A DNA stretch of 64,000 bases from contig NZ_PUIP01000009.1 in assembly GCF_002968015.1 (NCBI RefSeq), positions 124,001-188,000 on the forward strand, in the 5' to 3' direction. The stretch's first letter is position 1. Every line of letters starts with the position of its first letter. Shown piece after piece: positions 7,800 through 15,805 of this stretch. This DNA is from Massilia phosphatilytica (lineage in GTDB: Bacteria > Pseudomonadota > Gammaproteobacteria > Burkholderiales > Burkholderiaceae_D). The notes below the pieces were generated by a model that was given only the letters and a program-made list of their open reading frames with translations, made no database searches and was not told the origin of the DNA. A program made the position numbers and the translations under genes.

Positions 7800-7816
7800 T
7801 GTAAAAAATATCGACG
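7800..7816 (-). promoter_or_regulatory. Candidate enhancer (PrsR-type) site 3
   Basis: Read on the minus strand, CGTCGATATTTTTTACA followed by CC matches site 1 at 14 of the 17 bases starting from TCG. It lies in the short gap between the export lipoprotein gene and the HPr-rel-A promoter, oriented towards the latter. Spacing to its promoter is 21 bp (two turns) longer than at site 1. Confidence 0.5.
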
Positions 7817-7826
7817 GCTGCTGTTG

Positions 7827-8456
7827 TCAGAAGAAGCTTTCCGGGATGACGAGGACGTCGCCGGGGCGCATCGGCACGTTGGCCGAGATGTCGCCTTGCT
7901 TGATCAGGTCGTCCAGGCGGACGTTGAAGCGCTGTTGTTTGCCGTCCACGTTACGGATCAGGCTGGCGCGATTCCCCGCTGCGAACTCGGTGGTGCCGCC
8001 GACAGCGATCATCACGTCCATCAGGCTCATGTCGCGGCGGTATGGCAGCGCCTGCGGCTTGGCCGCCTGGCCGATCACGCGGACCTGCTCGGAGTAATTG
8101 CCGATGAAGTTCGTGACGACGACGGTGACGACGGGCTGCTGGATGTACTTGGCCAGGGCTTTTTCGATGTCACGTGCGAGCGCGGTCGACGTCTTGCCGG
8201 CGGCCGGCAGGTCTTCGACGAGCGGCGTCGTGATCTTGCCGTCGGGACGCACCGGTACCGACATCGACACTTCCGGGTTACGCCACACGATGATGTTGAC
8301 GGCATCGCCCGGACCGATCAGATATTCGGCATCCGTCACCTGCGTCTCGACCGGCTGTTGGCCTCCGTGCGTTGCACAACCGCCCAGCGCCAGCGCGCAC
8401 GCGGCGGCGAGCACGATCGCCGAATATTTCCCCAGGTTCGCCTTGTACTTGCCCAC
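7827..8456 (-). CDS. XrtA-type exopolysaccharide export lipoprotein (OPX family)
   Basis: This 209-residue protein has a lipoprotein signal sequence with the lipobox ALGGC near residue 27, then the polysaccharide biosynthesis/export domain (YLIGPGDAVNIIVWRNPEVS) and a SLBB-like segment (VRVIGQAAKPQALPYRRDM). It ends VLVIPESFF, typical of short OPX proteins of exosortase A loci. It should form or anchor the outer-membrane exit channel for the polysaccharide made by the divergent operon. At about 210 residues it lacks the long C-terminal region of Wza, as is usual for this subfamily. It is transcribed away from the main operon, beside the protease gene. Confidence 0.9.
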   Translation of the reverse strand: MGKYKANLGKYSAIVLAAACALALGGCATHGGQQPVETQVTDAEYLIGPGDAVNIIVWRNPEVSMSVPVRPDGKITTPLVEDLPAAGKTSTALARDIEKALAKYIQQPVVTVVVTNFIGNYSEQVRVIGQAAKPQALPYRRDMSLMDVMIAVGGTTEFAAGNRASLIRNVDGKQQRFNVRLDDLIKQGDISANVPMRPGDVLVIPESFF

Positions 8457-8588
8457 GTCAGATCCCTTTCGGTAAAGCCGTTGTTATAAAGCCATTAACA
8501 GCTTGGTATTGTATAACATAGTGCCAAGTGAACAGACGCCGCACAATATAAATTGTTCATGGTCATGACGTGCGTGCGGCTTTTCTGC

Positions 8589-9410
8589 TCATTTTTTCCG
8601 CAACAGATCCCGCACATGGTTCACCGGGATTGCGTACGTGATCCCGCTTGGCGCCGTGATGGCCGTCTCTTTCAATCCTTTGACGAACACCGCATTGATC
8701 ACACCGAGCACTTTACCGGTGGCGGGATCGTAGACGGGACTACCGCTGTTGCCGGGATACGCCGTCCCGTCGAGCTGGAAGATATTGAAGGGAGCGCGCT
8801 GCAGTGCAGCGATCTGGCGCGGGTCGAGGTTGCGCGCACCGAGCGACGGCCGGACGATGGGCGTGATGGCCGCCAGCGTCGCTCGGTGCGTGGCTGCGTG
8901 CAGGCCCAACGCCATGGCCAGCGGGAAGCCTGTCAATGCCAGTTCCTGACCTTCCTGGACCGTATCCGAATCGCCCAGCTCGAGCGCGGGCAATGGCGTG
9001 CCGGACAGGCGCAGGTGGGCCAGGTCGTGCTCGTTGTCACGTGTCACCAGTTCGGCCGGGCGGAAACGCACGCCTTCGCCATCCGGCAAGACGATGCCGA
9101 GCTGCTCCATTTTGCCGTCGGCCGGCGTGACCGGGACGACGTGGGCATTGGTGATGACGTCCAGGCCATCGCCGACGACGAAGCCGGTACCGGTAAAGAC
9201 GGTCGACGGGCTGCGGGTCCGCTCGAACGTACCGATGCCGACGACCGAACGTTTGATGACCGGCACCATGGCCCGCAGGTCCGTCGCCATGGACTGGCCC
9301 GGCAGCGCGCCAGTCGCCAGTGGCAACGCCGCCAGCAGGGCCGCCATCCGCCTGCGCCGGGATCGGAACGCCACGCTGGCGGGAGCACGCTCTCTATTTC
9401 GAAATGGCAT
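8589..9410 (-). CDS. Trypsin-like (S1C-type) periplasmic serine protease
   Basis: This 273-residue protein has an N-terminal export signal (MAALLAALPLATGALPG) and a complete catalytic triad in the expected order: His in VITNAHVV, Asp in NEHDLAHL and Ser in PGNSGSPV. There is no C-terminal PDZ domain, so it is a short stand-alone protease rather than a full DegP/HtrA. It probably acts in the periplasm; processing or quality control of exported PEP-CTERM or matrix proteins is an inference from position. A TTG codon just upstream is possible, but the ATG chosen is adjacent and in frame. It lies next to the export lipoprotein gene on the same strand, 132 bases apart. Confidence 0.85.
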   Translation of the reverse strand: MPFRNRERAPASVAFRSRRRRMAALLAALPLATGALPGQSMATDLRAMVPVIKRSVVGIGTFERTRSPSTVFTGTGFVVGDGLDVITNAHVVPVTPADGKMEQLGIVLPDGEGVRFRPAELVTRDNEHDLAHLRLSGTPLPALELGDSDTVQEGQELALTGFPLAMALGLHAATHRATLAAITPIVRPSLGARNLDPRQIAALQRAPFNIFQLDGTAYPGNSGSPVYDPATGKVLGVINAVFVKGLKETAITAPSGITYAIPVNHVRDLLRKK

Positions 9411-9775
9411 CAACCGTGCACCCCCTTTTGCAATTTAGACATTACAATAAAGCGTTTGGACTTGAAAAATTGCTGAAACGTAAGTCTACGCGATGCGATC
9501 GCTCAACGTTCACTTTTAGCGTTGAAGGCATACAACGGTTTAACGATTTTTTATTAAATCCATGCTAATAATTCACGGATATTAAGTAAAAAAACCTACG
9601 TTCCTCAGCTTGCTCAGTGGCATTTGTGTTGCAGATGAGGCACTCCCGGATGACCTCACCATATTTTTCTCGCGTGTAATTGCAATTGCTCGGTGTACAA
9701 GCGATCATGCGAGGTATTTGATTATTTTTTGGGCCCTCTTCCCACGGATGGGCCGTTCATGGCGAGACTGACGAG
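9411..9775. other. AT-rich divergent control region before the main exopolysaccharide operon
   Basis: This 365-base gap separates the minus-strand protease gene from the plus-strand chain-length gene. It is far richer in A+T than the flanking genes. It holds one sigma-54-like promoter and scattered CAACG/CGTTG repeats (around 9508-9545). I see no open reading frame or RNA gene of note. Confidence 0.6.
9618..9633 (+). promoter_or_regulatory. Sigma-54-like promoter of the main exopolysaccharide operon
   Basis: TGGCATTTGTGTTGCA has the invariant GG and GC, a full TTGCA box and the exact N4 spacing of the RpoN consensus. It lies about 143 bases before the first gene. No convincing copy of the TCGRWATTTYTTACAC element was found upstream, although a weak partial match sits at 9479-9495. 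Confidence 0.65.
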
Positions 9776-11317
9776 ATGGCAGAGATCACAGCCTTACTTC
9801 TTAACTTCCTCAAGGCGATTGGCAAATATCGTTGGCATGCCGTCGTTATTACCTGGGTTGTCGCACTGATAGGCTGGGTGGTGGTATTGCGCCTGCCCAA
9901 CCAGTACGAGGCCTCAGCGCGCGTGTATGTCGACACGCAAAGCATTCTGAAGCCATTGCTTTCGAATATGACGACCGTACCCAACCTGGAACAACAGGTT
10001 ATGTTCATGCGCCGCACGCTGATCAGCCGTCCGAACGTCGAGCGCCTGATGCGCATGGTCGACCTCGACGTCAAGGCCAAGGACAGCAAGGAACACGACA
10101 AGATCGTCGATGAACTGATGTCGCAGATCAAGATCACCGGCACGGAGCGCGACGACATCTATACGCTGACCTATATGTCCGACAATCCGAAACTGGGCAA
10201 GGACGTCGTGTCGTCCCTGCTCACGATCTTCGTCGAGGGCAGCTTCAGCGGCAAGAAACAGGATTCCGAAAAGGCGGTCCAGTTCATCGACGACCAGATC
10301 AAGACGTACGAGGAAAAACTGGCCGCTGCCGAGAATTCGCTGAAGGAATTCAAGCTCAAGAACCTGGGCATGCTCCCGCGCGATGGCGGCGGCGGTGACT
10401 TCGGCGGCCAGTTGACGGCGGCGGGCGACCAGCTGAACCAGGCCAAGCTGGAACTGGCCGAAGCGGAACAGGCCCGCAACGCGATCCGCCGCCAGATCGA
10501 CGGAGAACCGGCCAAGCCCGGCACCGTGACGATCGATCCGACCCTCGTGGACCCGGAACTGGAAGCCCGCATCGCGCAGGCCCAGAAGAACCTGGACAAC
10601 CTGCGCCTGCAGTACACGGAACAGCATCCGGACGTGATCGCCAACCGCCGCCTGCTCGACCAGCTGATGGCGCAGAAGGCCGACCTGGGCAAGAACAAGA
10701 AGCGCAGCCTCGACCCGGGCGCCAGCTACAGCCCGATGCTGCAGCAGCTGAACGTGTCGCTGTCGCAGGCCGAAGCCCGCGTGGCGTCGATGCGTGCCCG
10801 CGTCGCGGAATACGAGAACCGCGTGGCGCGCCTGCGCACGCAAAGCACGACGGCGCCGGAAATCGAAGCCCAGTTCGCGCAACTGAACCGTGACTACAGC
10901 GTTAACCGCGAGAACTACCAGAAGCTGGTCGAACGCCGCGAATCGGCGCGCCTGTCGGGCGACCTGTCGTCCGCCACCGACATGCTGCAGTTCCGCGTGA
11001 TCGATCCGCCGATCGTGCCGAATCACCCGACCGGCCCGAACCGCCTGCGCCTGTTCTCGCTGGTGTTTGCCGGCGCCCTCGTCGCCGGCCTGGCCGTCGC
11101 GTTCCTGATGAGCCAACTGCGTCCGACGTTCCTGAGCCAGAGCACCCTGCGCGACGTGACCGGCCTGCCGGTGCTGGGCTCGATCGGCATGAACTGGACG
11201 CCGGAGCAGACCGTCAAGCGCAAGCGGCGCCTGTTCGCGCTCGCGAGCTCCGTGCTGCTGCTGTTCGGCGCCTATGGCATCGGGATGGCTGCAATTCTGG
11301 TCCGTCCCACGCTTTAA
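9776..11317 (+). CDS. XrtA-system polysaccharide chain-length determinant
   Basis: This 513-residue Wzc/GumC-type co-polymerase is the first gene of the operon. A transmembrane helix (about residues 20-38, VVITWVVALIGWVVVL) is followed by the Wzz domain (RVYVDTQSILKPLL), a long periplasmic coiled-coil region rich in Ala, Glu, Gln and Lys, the PxxP-like segment PIVPNHPTGPNR before a second helix near residue 425, and a C-terminal hydrophobic segment. It lacks a kinase domain, which is supplied by the next gene. It should sit in the inner membrane, bridge to the export lipoprotein, and set polymer length. Its ATG sits about 143 bases after the sigma-54-like promoter. Confidence 0.92.
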   Translation: MAEITALLLNFLKAIGKYRWHAVVITWVVALIGWVVVLRLPNQYEASARVYVDTQSILKPLLSNMTTVPNLEQQVMFMRRTLISRPNVERLMRMVDLDVKAKDSKEHDKIVDELMSQIKITGTERDDIYTLTYMSDNPKLGKDVVSSLLTIFVEGSFSGKKQDSEKAVQFIDDQIKTYEEKLAAAENSLKEFKLKNLGMLPRDGGGGDFGGQLTAAGDQLNQAKLELAEAEQARNAIRRQIDGEPAKPGTVTIDPTLVDPELEARIAQAQKNLDNLRLQYTEQHPDVIANRRLLDQLMAQKADLGKNKKRSLDPGASYSPMLQQLNVSLSQAEARVASMRARVAEYENRVARLRTQSTTAPEIEAQFAQLNRDYSVNRENYQKLVERRESARLSGDLSSATDMLQFRVIDPPIVPNHPTGPNRLRLFSLVFAGALVAGLAVAFLMSQLRPTFLSQSTLRDVTGLPVLGSIGMNWTPEQTVKRKRRLFALASSVLLLFGAYGIGMAAILVRPTL

Positions 11318-11333
11318 GATTAAGGAGTACACC

Positions 11334-12269
11334 GTGAGCATCATCGAAAAAGCGGCAAGCCGGATCGACCAGCAGCGCCATGCGCCCGCCGTCGCCAAGA
11401 CACCGGAAACGGCCGCCGTCGACGCCATCGAGGCGGCCGCGCCGACCGCTCCCGTCGTGCTGGCGCCGGTCGCACCGACGCCCGAGCCTGCCGCCGCCCA
11501 TGCAACCGCGGAAGCGGAGTCGCGTCCGGCGCAAAAATTCTCGACCCGCCGCGTCGAACTGGACCTGAACCGCATGCGCGACATGGGCATGGTCACCGCC
11601 GCCAGCGGCCGTACGCGCCTGCTGGAAGACTTCCGCGTCATCAAACGTCCGCTGCTGCAGCGCGCCTTCGTCGAACGCGCGGAAGGCGAGAAACCGGGCA
11701 ACCTGATCATGGTGACGAGCTCGCTGCCGGGCGAAGGCAAGACCTATTGCGCGATCAACCTGGCGATGAGCATCGCGATGGAACTCGACCATACGGTGCT
11801 GCTCGTCGACGCCGACGTCGCACGCCCGTCGGTCCTGCGCTCACTCGGCCTGCCGGCGCATCGCGGCCTGATGGACATTCTGGTGGACGAGAAAATCGAC
11901 ATGGCCGATGTGATGCTGCGCACTAACGTCGACACGCTGTCGATCCTGCCGGCCGGTACCAGCACTCCGCGCGCGACCGAATTGCTGGCCAGCTCGGCCA
12001 TGAGCACGCTGGTGGACGAGATCGCCCACCGCTATCCGGACCGCGTCGTGATTTTCGATTCGCCGCCGCTGCTGCTGACGAGCGAATCGCGCGTGCTGGC
12101 CTCGCACATGGGCCAGATCGTCATGGTGGTCGAAGCCCAGACGACGACCCAGCACGCGGTCAAGGAAGCGCTGCACCAGCTGGAAGGTTATCAGAACGTC
12201 AATCTCATCTATAACAAGACCAGGGAGTTCCCCGGCATCGAAGAAACGTATGACTATCACTACGGCTAA
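11334..12269 (+). CDS. XrtA-associated tyrosine autokinase
   Basis: This 311-residue cytoplasmic BY-kinase has Walker A PGEGKT (Lys about 136), the Walker A' motif VDADVARPS, and Walker B VVIFDSPPLL. The C-terminus EETYDYHYG is a tyrosine cluster, the usual autophosphorylation site. An Ala/Pro-rich linker occupies the first 70 residues. It should pair with the chain-length determinant encoded 16 bases upstream and regulate polymerisation through cycles of phosphorylation. The start is a GTG behind a strong TAAGGAG site; a longer upstream frame overlaps the preceding gene and is less likely. It overlaps the next gene by 20 bases. Confidence 0.92.
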   Translation: MSIIEKAASRIDQQRHAPAVAKTPETAAVDAIEAAAPTAPVVLAPVAPTPEPAAAHATAEAESRPAQKFSTRRVELDLNRMRDMGMVTAASGRTRLLEDFRVIKRPLLQRAFVERAEGEKPGNLIMVTSSLPGEGKTYCAINLAMSIAMELDHTVLLVDADVARPSVLRSLGLPAHRGLMDILVDEKIDMADVMLRTNVDTLSILPAGTSTPRATELLASSAMSTLVDEIAHRYPDRVVIFDSPPLLLTSESRVLASHMGQIVMVVEAQTTTQHAVKEALHQLEGYQNVNLIYNKTREFPGIEETYDYHYG

Positions 12270-13836
12270 TGTGCCCGTCCGCCGGCCGGTCAAATGGCCA
12301 GGCGGCGCCGCGCTCCGGCTCACGCCGCTCGCACTGGCGGCACTGCTGCTGTCGAACGACTGCCTGGCGCAATGGAAGATCACACCCGGCATCCAGTTGC
12401 GTGAAACCTATTCCGACAACGCAAACAACCAGTCCGACGACCAGAAGGCCGGCAGCTTCATCAGTGAAGCGGCGCCAAGCCTGAGCATCAGCGGCGTCAC
12501 GCCGCGCGTGAAGGTCAGCGCCAGCCTGGATTGGCGTACTTTTGCCTACAGCAACAGCGACCTCGGCAATGTGCGCAACACCGACCGCCGCTACCAGGCC
12601 ACGGCCCAGGCGATCGCGATCAAGGAATTGCTGTACGTGGACGCCAGCGCCAACGGTTCGCGCCAGCCGGTATCGGCGTTCGGTCCGCTGCCGAACAATA
12701 CGTACTCGTCCAACAACGGCACCGACATCCGTACCTGGACCGTCAGCCCTTACCTGCGCCGCCAGTTCGGATCGTCGGCAATCGTGACGGCACGCTATAC
12801 GCGCGACTCGGTCGAGGGTGGCACCGGCGTCGGTTTCGGCAACAGCATGGCCAGCACGCGCGCGCTCGACATCGTCAGCGGCCCCGCGTTCTCCGACCTC
12901 AGCTGGAACGTGAACCATATGCACCAGGACATGAGCGGCCAGCGCTCGGGCGATTCGTCGTCCGAGAACAGCCTCGTGGGCCTGCAGTACCGCGCGTCGT
13001 CGCACCTGAGCGTCACCTCCAGCGTGGGTTACGACAAGTACGAATACGTCGCACTGACCCCACAGAGAACACGCGGCCGCAGCTGGTCGGCCGGCTTCAT
13101 CTGGCAGCCCTCGGCCCGCACGCGCGTCGCCGCCACGGCCGGCCGGCGCTACTTCGGCAAGACGGGTTCGTTCGACGGCAGCTACCGCACGGCACACAGC
13201 GTATGGTCGCTGACCTATTCCGACGCGGTCACGACGTCGCGCCAGCAATTCCTGCTGCCGGCCGCGTTCGACACGGCCGCCATGCTCGACCGCCTGTTCA
13301 CGAGCGCCTACCCGGACCCGATCCTGCGCCAGCAGCTCGTGCAGGCCTACATGGCACAGGCGGGCCTGCCGCCCACGCTGGTCGACAGCATCAATTACCT
13401 GAGCAACCGCTACTCGCGCAACAAGCACTTGCAGGGTTCGGTCTCGTTCCGCGGCGCGCGCAGCACCCTGCTGCTCAGCGTGTTCCAGGACCGGACGGCC
13501 GCCCTGTCGCTGCAGCAGGAAGACAGCGCGCTGCTGCCGTCGCAGCTGAGCACGCTGAACGAGAACACCAGCCAGCGCGGCGCCAGCGCGAACTTCGACT
13601 ACCGTCTGTCCTCGCGCACGTCGGCACACGCGACGCTGTACGGCGCCAACGTCCAGTCGCTGCGGACCGGCCAGAAGAACGGCATCCGCCAGGTGAGCGC
13701 GGGACTGAGCAGCCACTTCAGCCCGAAGATCACCGGCGCGTTCGACCTGCGCCATTCGAAAGGCCGCGCCGGCGTCCTAGACAACCGCGACTACCACGAG
13801 AATGCCGTCGTGGCGACCCTTTCCGTCCAGTATTGA
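12250..13836 (+). CDS. PEP-CTERM system-associated outer-membrane protein (TIGR03016-like)
   Basis: This 528-residue protein has a signal peptide ending near DCLAQ and then alternating-residue strands typical of an outer-membrane beta-barrel, with repeated patterns such as SVSFRGARSTLLLSVFQDRT and a final aromatic strand ending VVATLSVQY. That C-terminal aromatic residue matches the recognition signal of the barrel-assembly machinery. The family is found specifically in exosortase A loci, and its role in export or anchoring of the polymer is not established. The ATG overlaps the kinase gene, so translation is probably coupled. Confidence 0.85.
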   Translation: MTITTANVPVRRPVKWPGGAALRLTPLALAALLLSNDCLAQWKITPGIQLRETYSDNANNQSDDQKAGSFISEAAPSLSISGVTPRVKVSASLDWRTFAYSNSDLGNVRNTDRRYQATAQAIAIKELLYVDASANGSRQPVSAFGPLPNNTYSSNNGTDIRTWTVSPYLRRQFGSSAIVTARYTRDSVEGGTGVGFGNSMASTRALDIVSGPAFSDLSWNVNHMHQDMSGQRSGDSSSENSLVGLQYRASSHLSVTSSVGYDKYEYVALTPQRTRGRSWSAGFIWQPSARTRVAATAGRRYFGKTGSFDGSYRTAHSVWSLTYSDAVTTSRQQFLLPAAFDTAAMLDRLFTSAYPDPILRQQLVQAYMAQAGLPPTLVDSINYLSNRYSRNKHLQGSVSFRGARSTLLLSVFQDRTAALSLQQEDSALLPSQLSTLNENTSQRGASANFDYRLSSRTSAHATLYGANVQSLRTGQKNGIRQVSAGLSSHFSPKITGAFDLRHSKGRAGVLDNRDYHENAVVATLSVQY

Positions 13837-13853
13837 GCCCGCGGAGGCATACG

Positions 13854-14924
13854 ATGTACGAGTCTTTTTACGGATTATCCGCCAAACCTTTCCAGCTGCG
13901 CCCGGACCCGCATTTCTTCTTCGGCAGCAAAGGCCACAAGCGTGCCATGGCGTACCTCGAGTACGGCCTGTCGCAGGGCGAAGGCTTCATCGTCATCACC
14001 GGTGAAGTCGGCGCGGGCAAGACCACGCTCGTGCGCAACCTGTTCAACCGGCTGCCGTCCGACCAGATCGTGGCTGCCCACATCGTCAACACGCACCTCG
14101 ATCCGGACGACACGCTGCGCATGGTCGTGTCGGCGTTCGGCCTGCCGTACGAGGGTGCCAGCAAGACGGACCTGCTCACGCGCCTGGAAAAATTCCTGTG
14201 CGACGTCGACCACCAGGGCAAGCGTGCCCTGCTCGTGATCGACGAAGCCCAGAACCTGTCCGCGCGCACGGTCGAAGAGTTGCGCATGCTGTCCAACTTC
14301 CAGACCGACGACAAGTCGCTGCTGCAGACCTTCCTGCTCGGCCAGCCGGAATTCCGCGCCACCTTGCACAGCCCCGGCATGCAGCAGCTGCGCCAGCGCG
14401 TGATCGCCAGCTACCACCTGGGCCCGATGGATGCCCAGGAAACCCGCGCCTACGTCGAGCACCGTCTCACCACCGTCGGCTGGAAGGGCGACCCGGCGTT
14501 CGACGACGGCGCGCATGACGCCATCTATGGCTACAGCGGCGGCATCCCGCGCAAGGTCAACACGCTGATGGACCGCGTGCTGCTGATGGGCTTCCTGGAA
14601 GAGATGCATGCATTCGGCGAGCAGGACATCACCACCGTCGTGAAGGACATCAGCGAAGAATTCCAGGTGCCCGATGCGGTCGGCACGCCGGCGCCGGACA
14701 CGCTGCCCGATGCCGCAGCCGACGCGGACCTGGATGCGGACTACAAGACCGGCCTGCGCACCATCGACCAGCGCATCGGCGAGCGCCGTGTCAGCAGCGT
14801 CGAGGTGCTCGACGAACGCATGATGCGCCTGGAGAAATCGATCGTATCCGTGCTGTCGATCCTGAAGAAGATCGTCGCCACGCCCCAAGGGGCGGTAACC
14901 CACCCTATGGACAATCAAGAATGA
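13854..14924 (+). CDS. XrtA-associated AAA ATPase (ExeA/GspA-like)
   Basis: This 356-residue protein starts MYESFYGLSAKPFQL, the signature opening of ExeA-like ATPases. It has Walker A GEVGAGKTT (Lys about 56), Walker B LLVIDEAQNL and a sensor region FLLGQPEFR. The C-terminal 90 residues are acidic and then helical (MMRLEKSIVSVLSIL), suggesting a coiled coil. In type II secretion, ExeA helps place the outer-membrane secretin through the cell wall. The homologue in exosortase A loci may similarly help assemble the export complex (inference). It has a GGAGG ribosome site, follows the barrel gene by 17 bases and overlaps the deacetylase start by 4. Confidence 0.88.
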   Translation: MYESFYGLSAKPFQLRPDPHFFFGSKGHKRAMAYLEYGLSQGEGFIVITGEVGAGKTTLVRNLFNRLPSDQIVAAHIVNTHLDPDDTLRMVVSAFGLPYEGASKTDLLTRLEKFLCDVDHQGKRALLVIDEAQNLSARTVEELRMLSNFQTDDKSLLQTFLLGQPEFRATLHSPGMQQLRQRVIASYHLGPMDAQETRAYVEHRLTTVGWKGDPAFDDGAHDAIYGYSGGIPRKVNTLMDRVLLMGFLEEMHAFGEQDITTVVKDISEEFQVPDAVGTPAPDTLPDAAADADLDADYKTGLRTIDQRIGERRVSSVEVLDERMMRLEKSIVSVLSILKKIVATPQGAVTHPMDNQE

Positions 14925-15805
14925 ACATGGTCGAACTCGCCCCGCGGCCGGCACCGGCCCCGGGACAACGCATCCGCAATGCGATGACCTGCGACGTCGA
15001 GGATTACTTCCAGGTCTCCGCATTCGCCCCCTACATCGATCGCGCCAGCTGGCCGACCCGCGAATGCCGTGTCGAAGCCAACATGGAACGCATCCTCGCG
15101 CTGTTCGAACGCCACGGCGTGCGCGCCACCTTCTTCACGCTGGGCTGGATCGCCGAGCGCTATCCGCAGGTCGTGAAGCGCATCATCGCCGCCGGCCACG
15201 AACTGGCCAGCCACGGCTACAGCCACCTGCGCGCCTCGGACCAGACCCGCGCGGAATTCGCCAACGACATCCGCTCCGCGAAAGCGCTGCTGGAAGACAT
15301 CGGCGGCCAGGCCGTGCTGGGCTACCGCGCGCCCAGCTTCTCGATCGGCCGCGACAACCTGTGGGCGCTCGACGAGCTGCTCGACGCCGGCTACCGCTAC
15401 AGCTCCAGCATCTACCCGGTCGTGCACGACCACTACGGCATGCCGGAAGCGCCGCGCTTCGCGTTCTACCCGAACGGCACCGACGGCCTGCTGGAAATCC
15501 CGATCACGACCGTACAGATGATGGGTCGTAACCTGCCGGCCGGTGGCGGCGGTTACTTCCGCCTGCTGCCGTACGCGCTGTCGCGCTGGATGATGGCCAA
15601 GGTCAACCGCGAGGATGGCCAGCCCGCCCTGTTCTACTTCCACCCGTGGGAAGTCGATCCCGGCCAGCCGCGTCCCGAAGGCCTCGGCGCCAAGGCGCGC
15701 TTCCGCCACTACATCAACATCGACCGGATGGAACGACGCATCGAAGCCCTCGCGCACGACTTCGCGTGGGACCGCATGGACAACATCTTCCTGAACCGCC
15801 CATGA
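14921..15805 (+). CDS. XrtA-system polysaccharide deacetylase
   Basis: This 294-residue carbohydrate esterase 4-type protein contains the NodB-domain landmarks: MTCDVEDYFQ (metal and catalytic Asp), ELASHGYSHLRA (metal-binding HxxxH), LGYRAPSFSI (RxPxF) and FYFHPWEVDP (catalytic His). There is no signal peptide, and the first 20 residues are Pro-rich. It would remove acetyl groups from N-acetylated sugars, probably on cytoplasmic lipid-linked intermediates since no export signal is seen. Start and stop overlap both neighbours (ATGA at each side), placing it firmly in the operon. Confidence 0.92.
   Translation: MNMVELAPRPAPAPGQRIRNAMTCDVEDYFQVSAFAPYIDRASWPTRECRVEANMERILALFERHGVRATFFTLGWIAERYPQVVKRIIAAGHELASHGYSHLRASDQTRAEFANDIRSAKALLEDIGGQAVLGYRAPSFSIGRDNLWALDELLDAGYRYSSSIYPVVHDHYGMPEAPRFAFYPNGTDGLLEIPITTVQMMGRNLPAGGGGYFRLLPYALSRWMMAKVNREDGQPALFYFHPWEVDPGQPRPEGLGAKARFRHYINIDRMERRIEALAHDFAWDRMDNIFLNRP

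Noticed and set aside
8511..8526. Minus-strand TGGCACT-N4-TATAC before the export lipoprotein gene
   Set aside because: The -24 box is good, but the essential GC of the -12 box is absent.
9479..9495. CGTAAGTCTACGCGATG as a fourth enhancer site upstream of the main operon
   Set aside because: Only the flanking half-sites match, the AT core is absent, and the spacing (131 bp) is out of phase with the other three.
12531..14924. Very long frame reading through the outer-membrane protein gene into the ATPase gene
   Set aside because: The first 440 codons are an Arg/Pro/Ala-rich out-of-frame translation of a GC-rich gene; only the ATPase part from 13854 is real.
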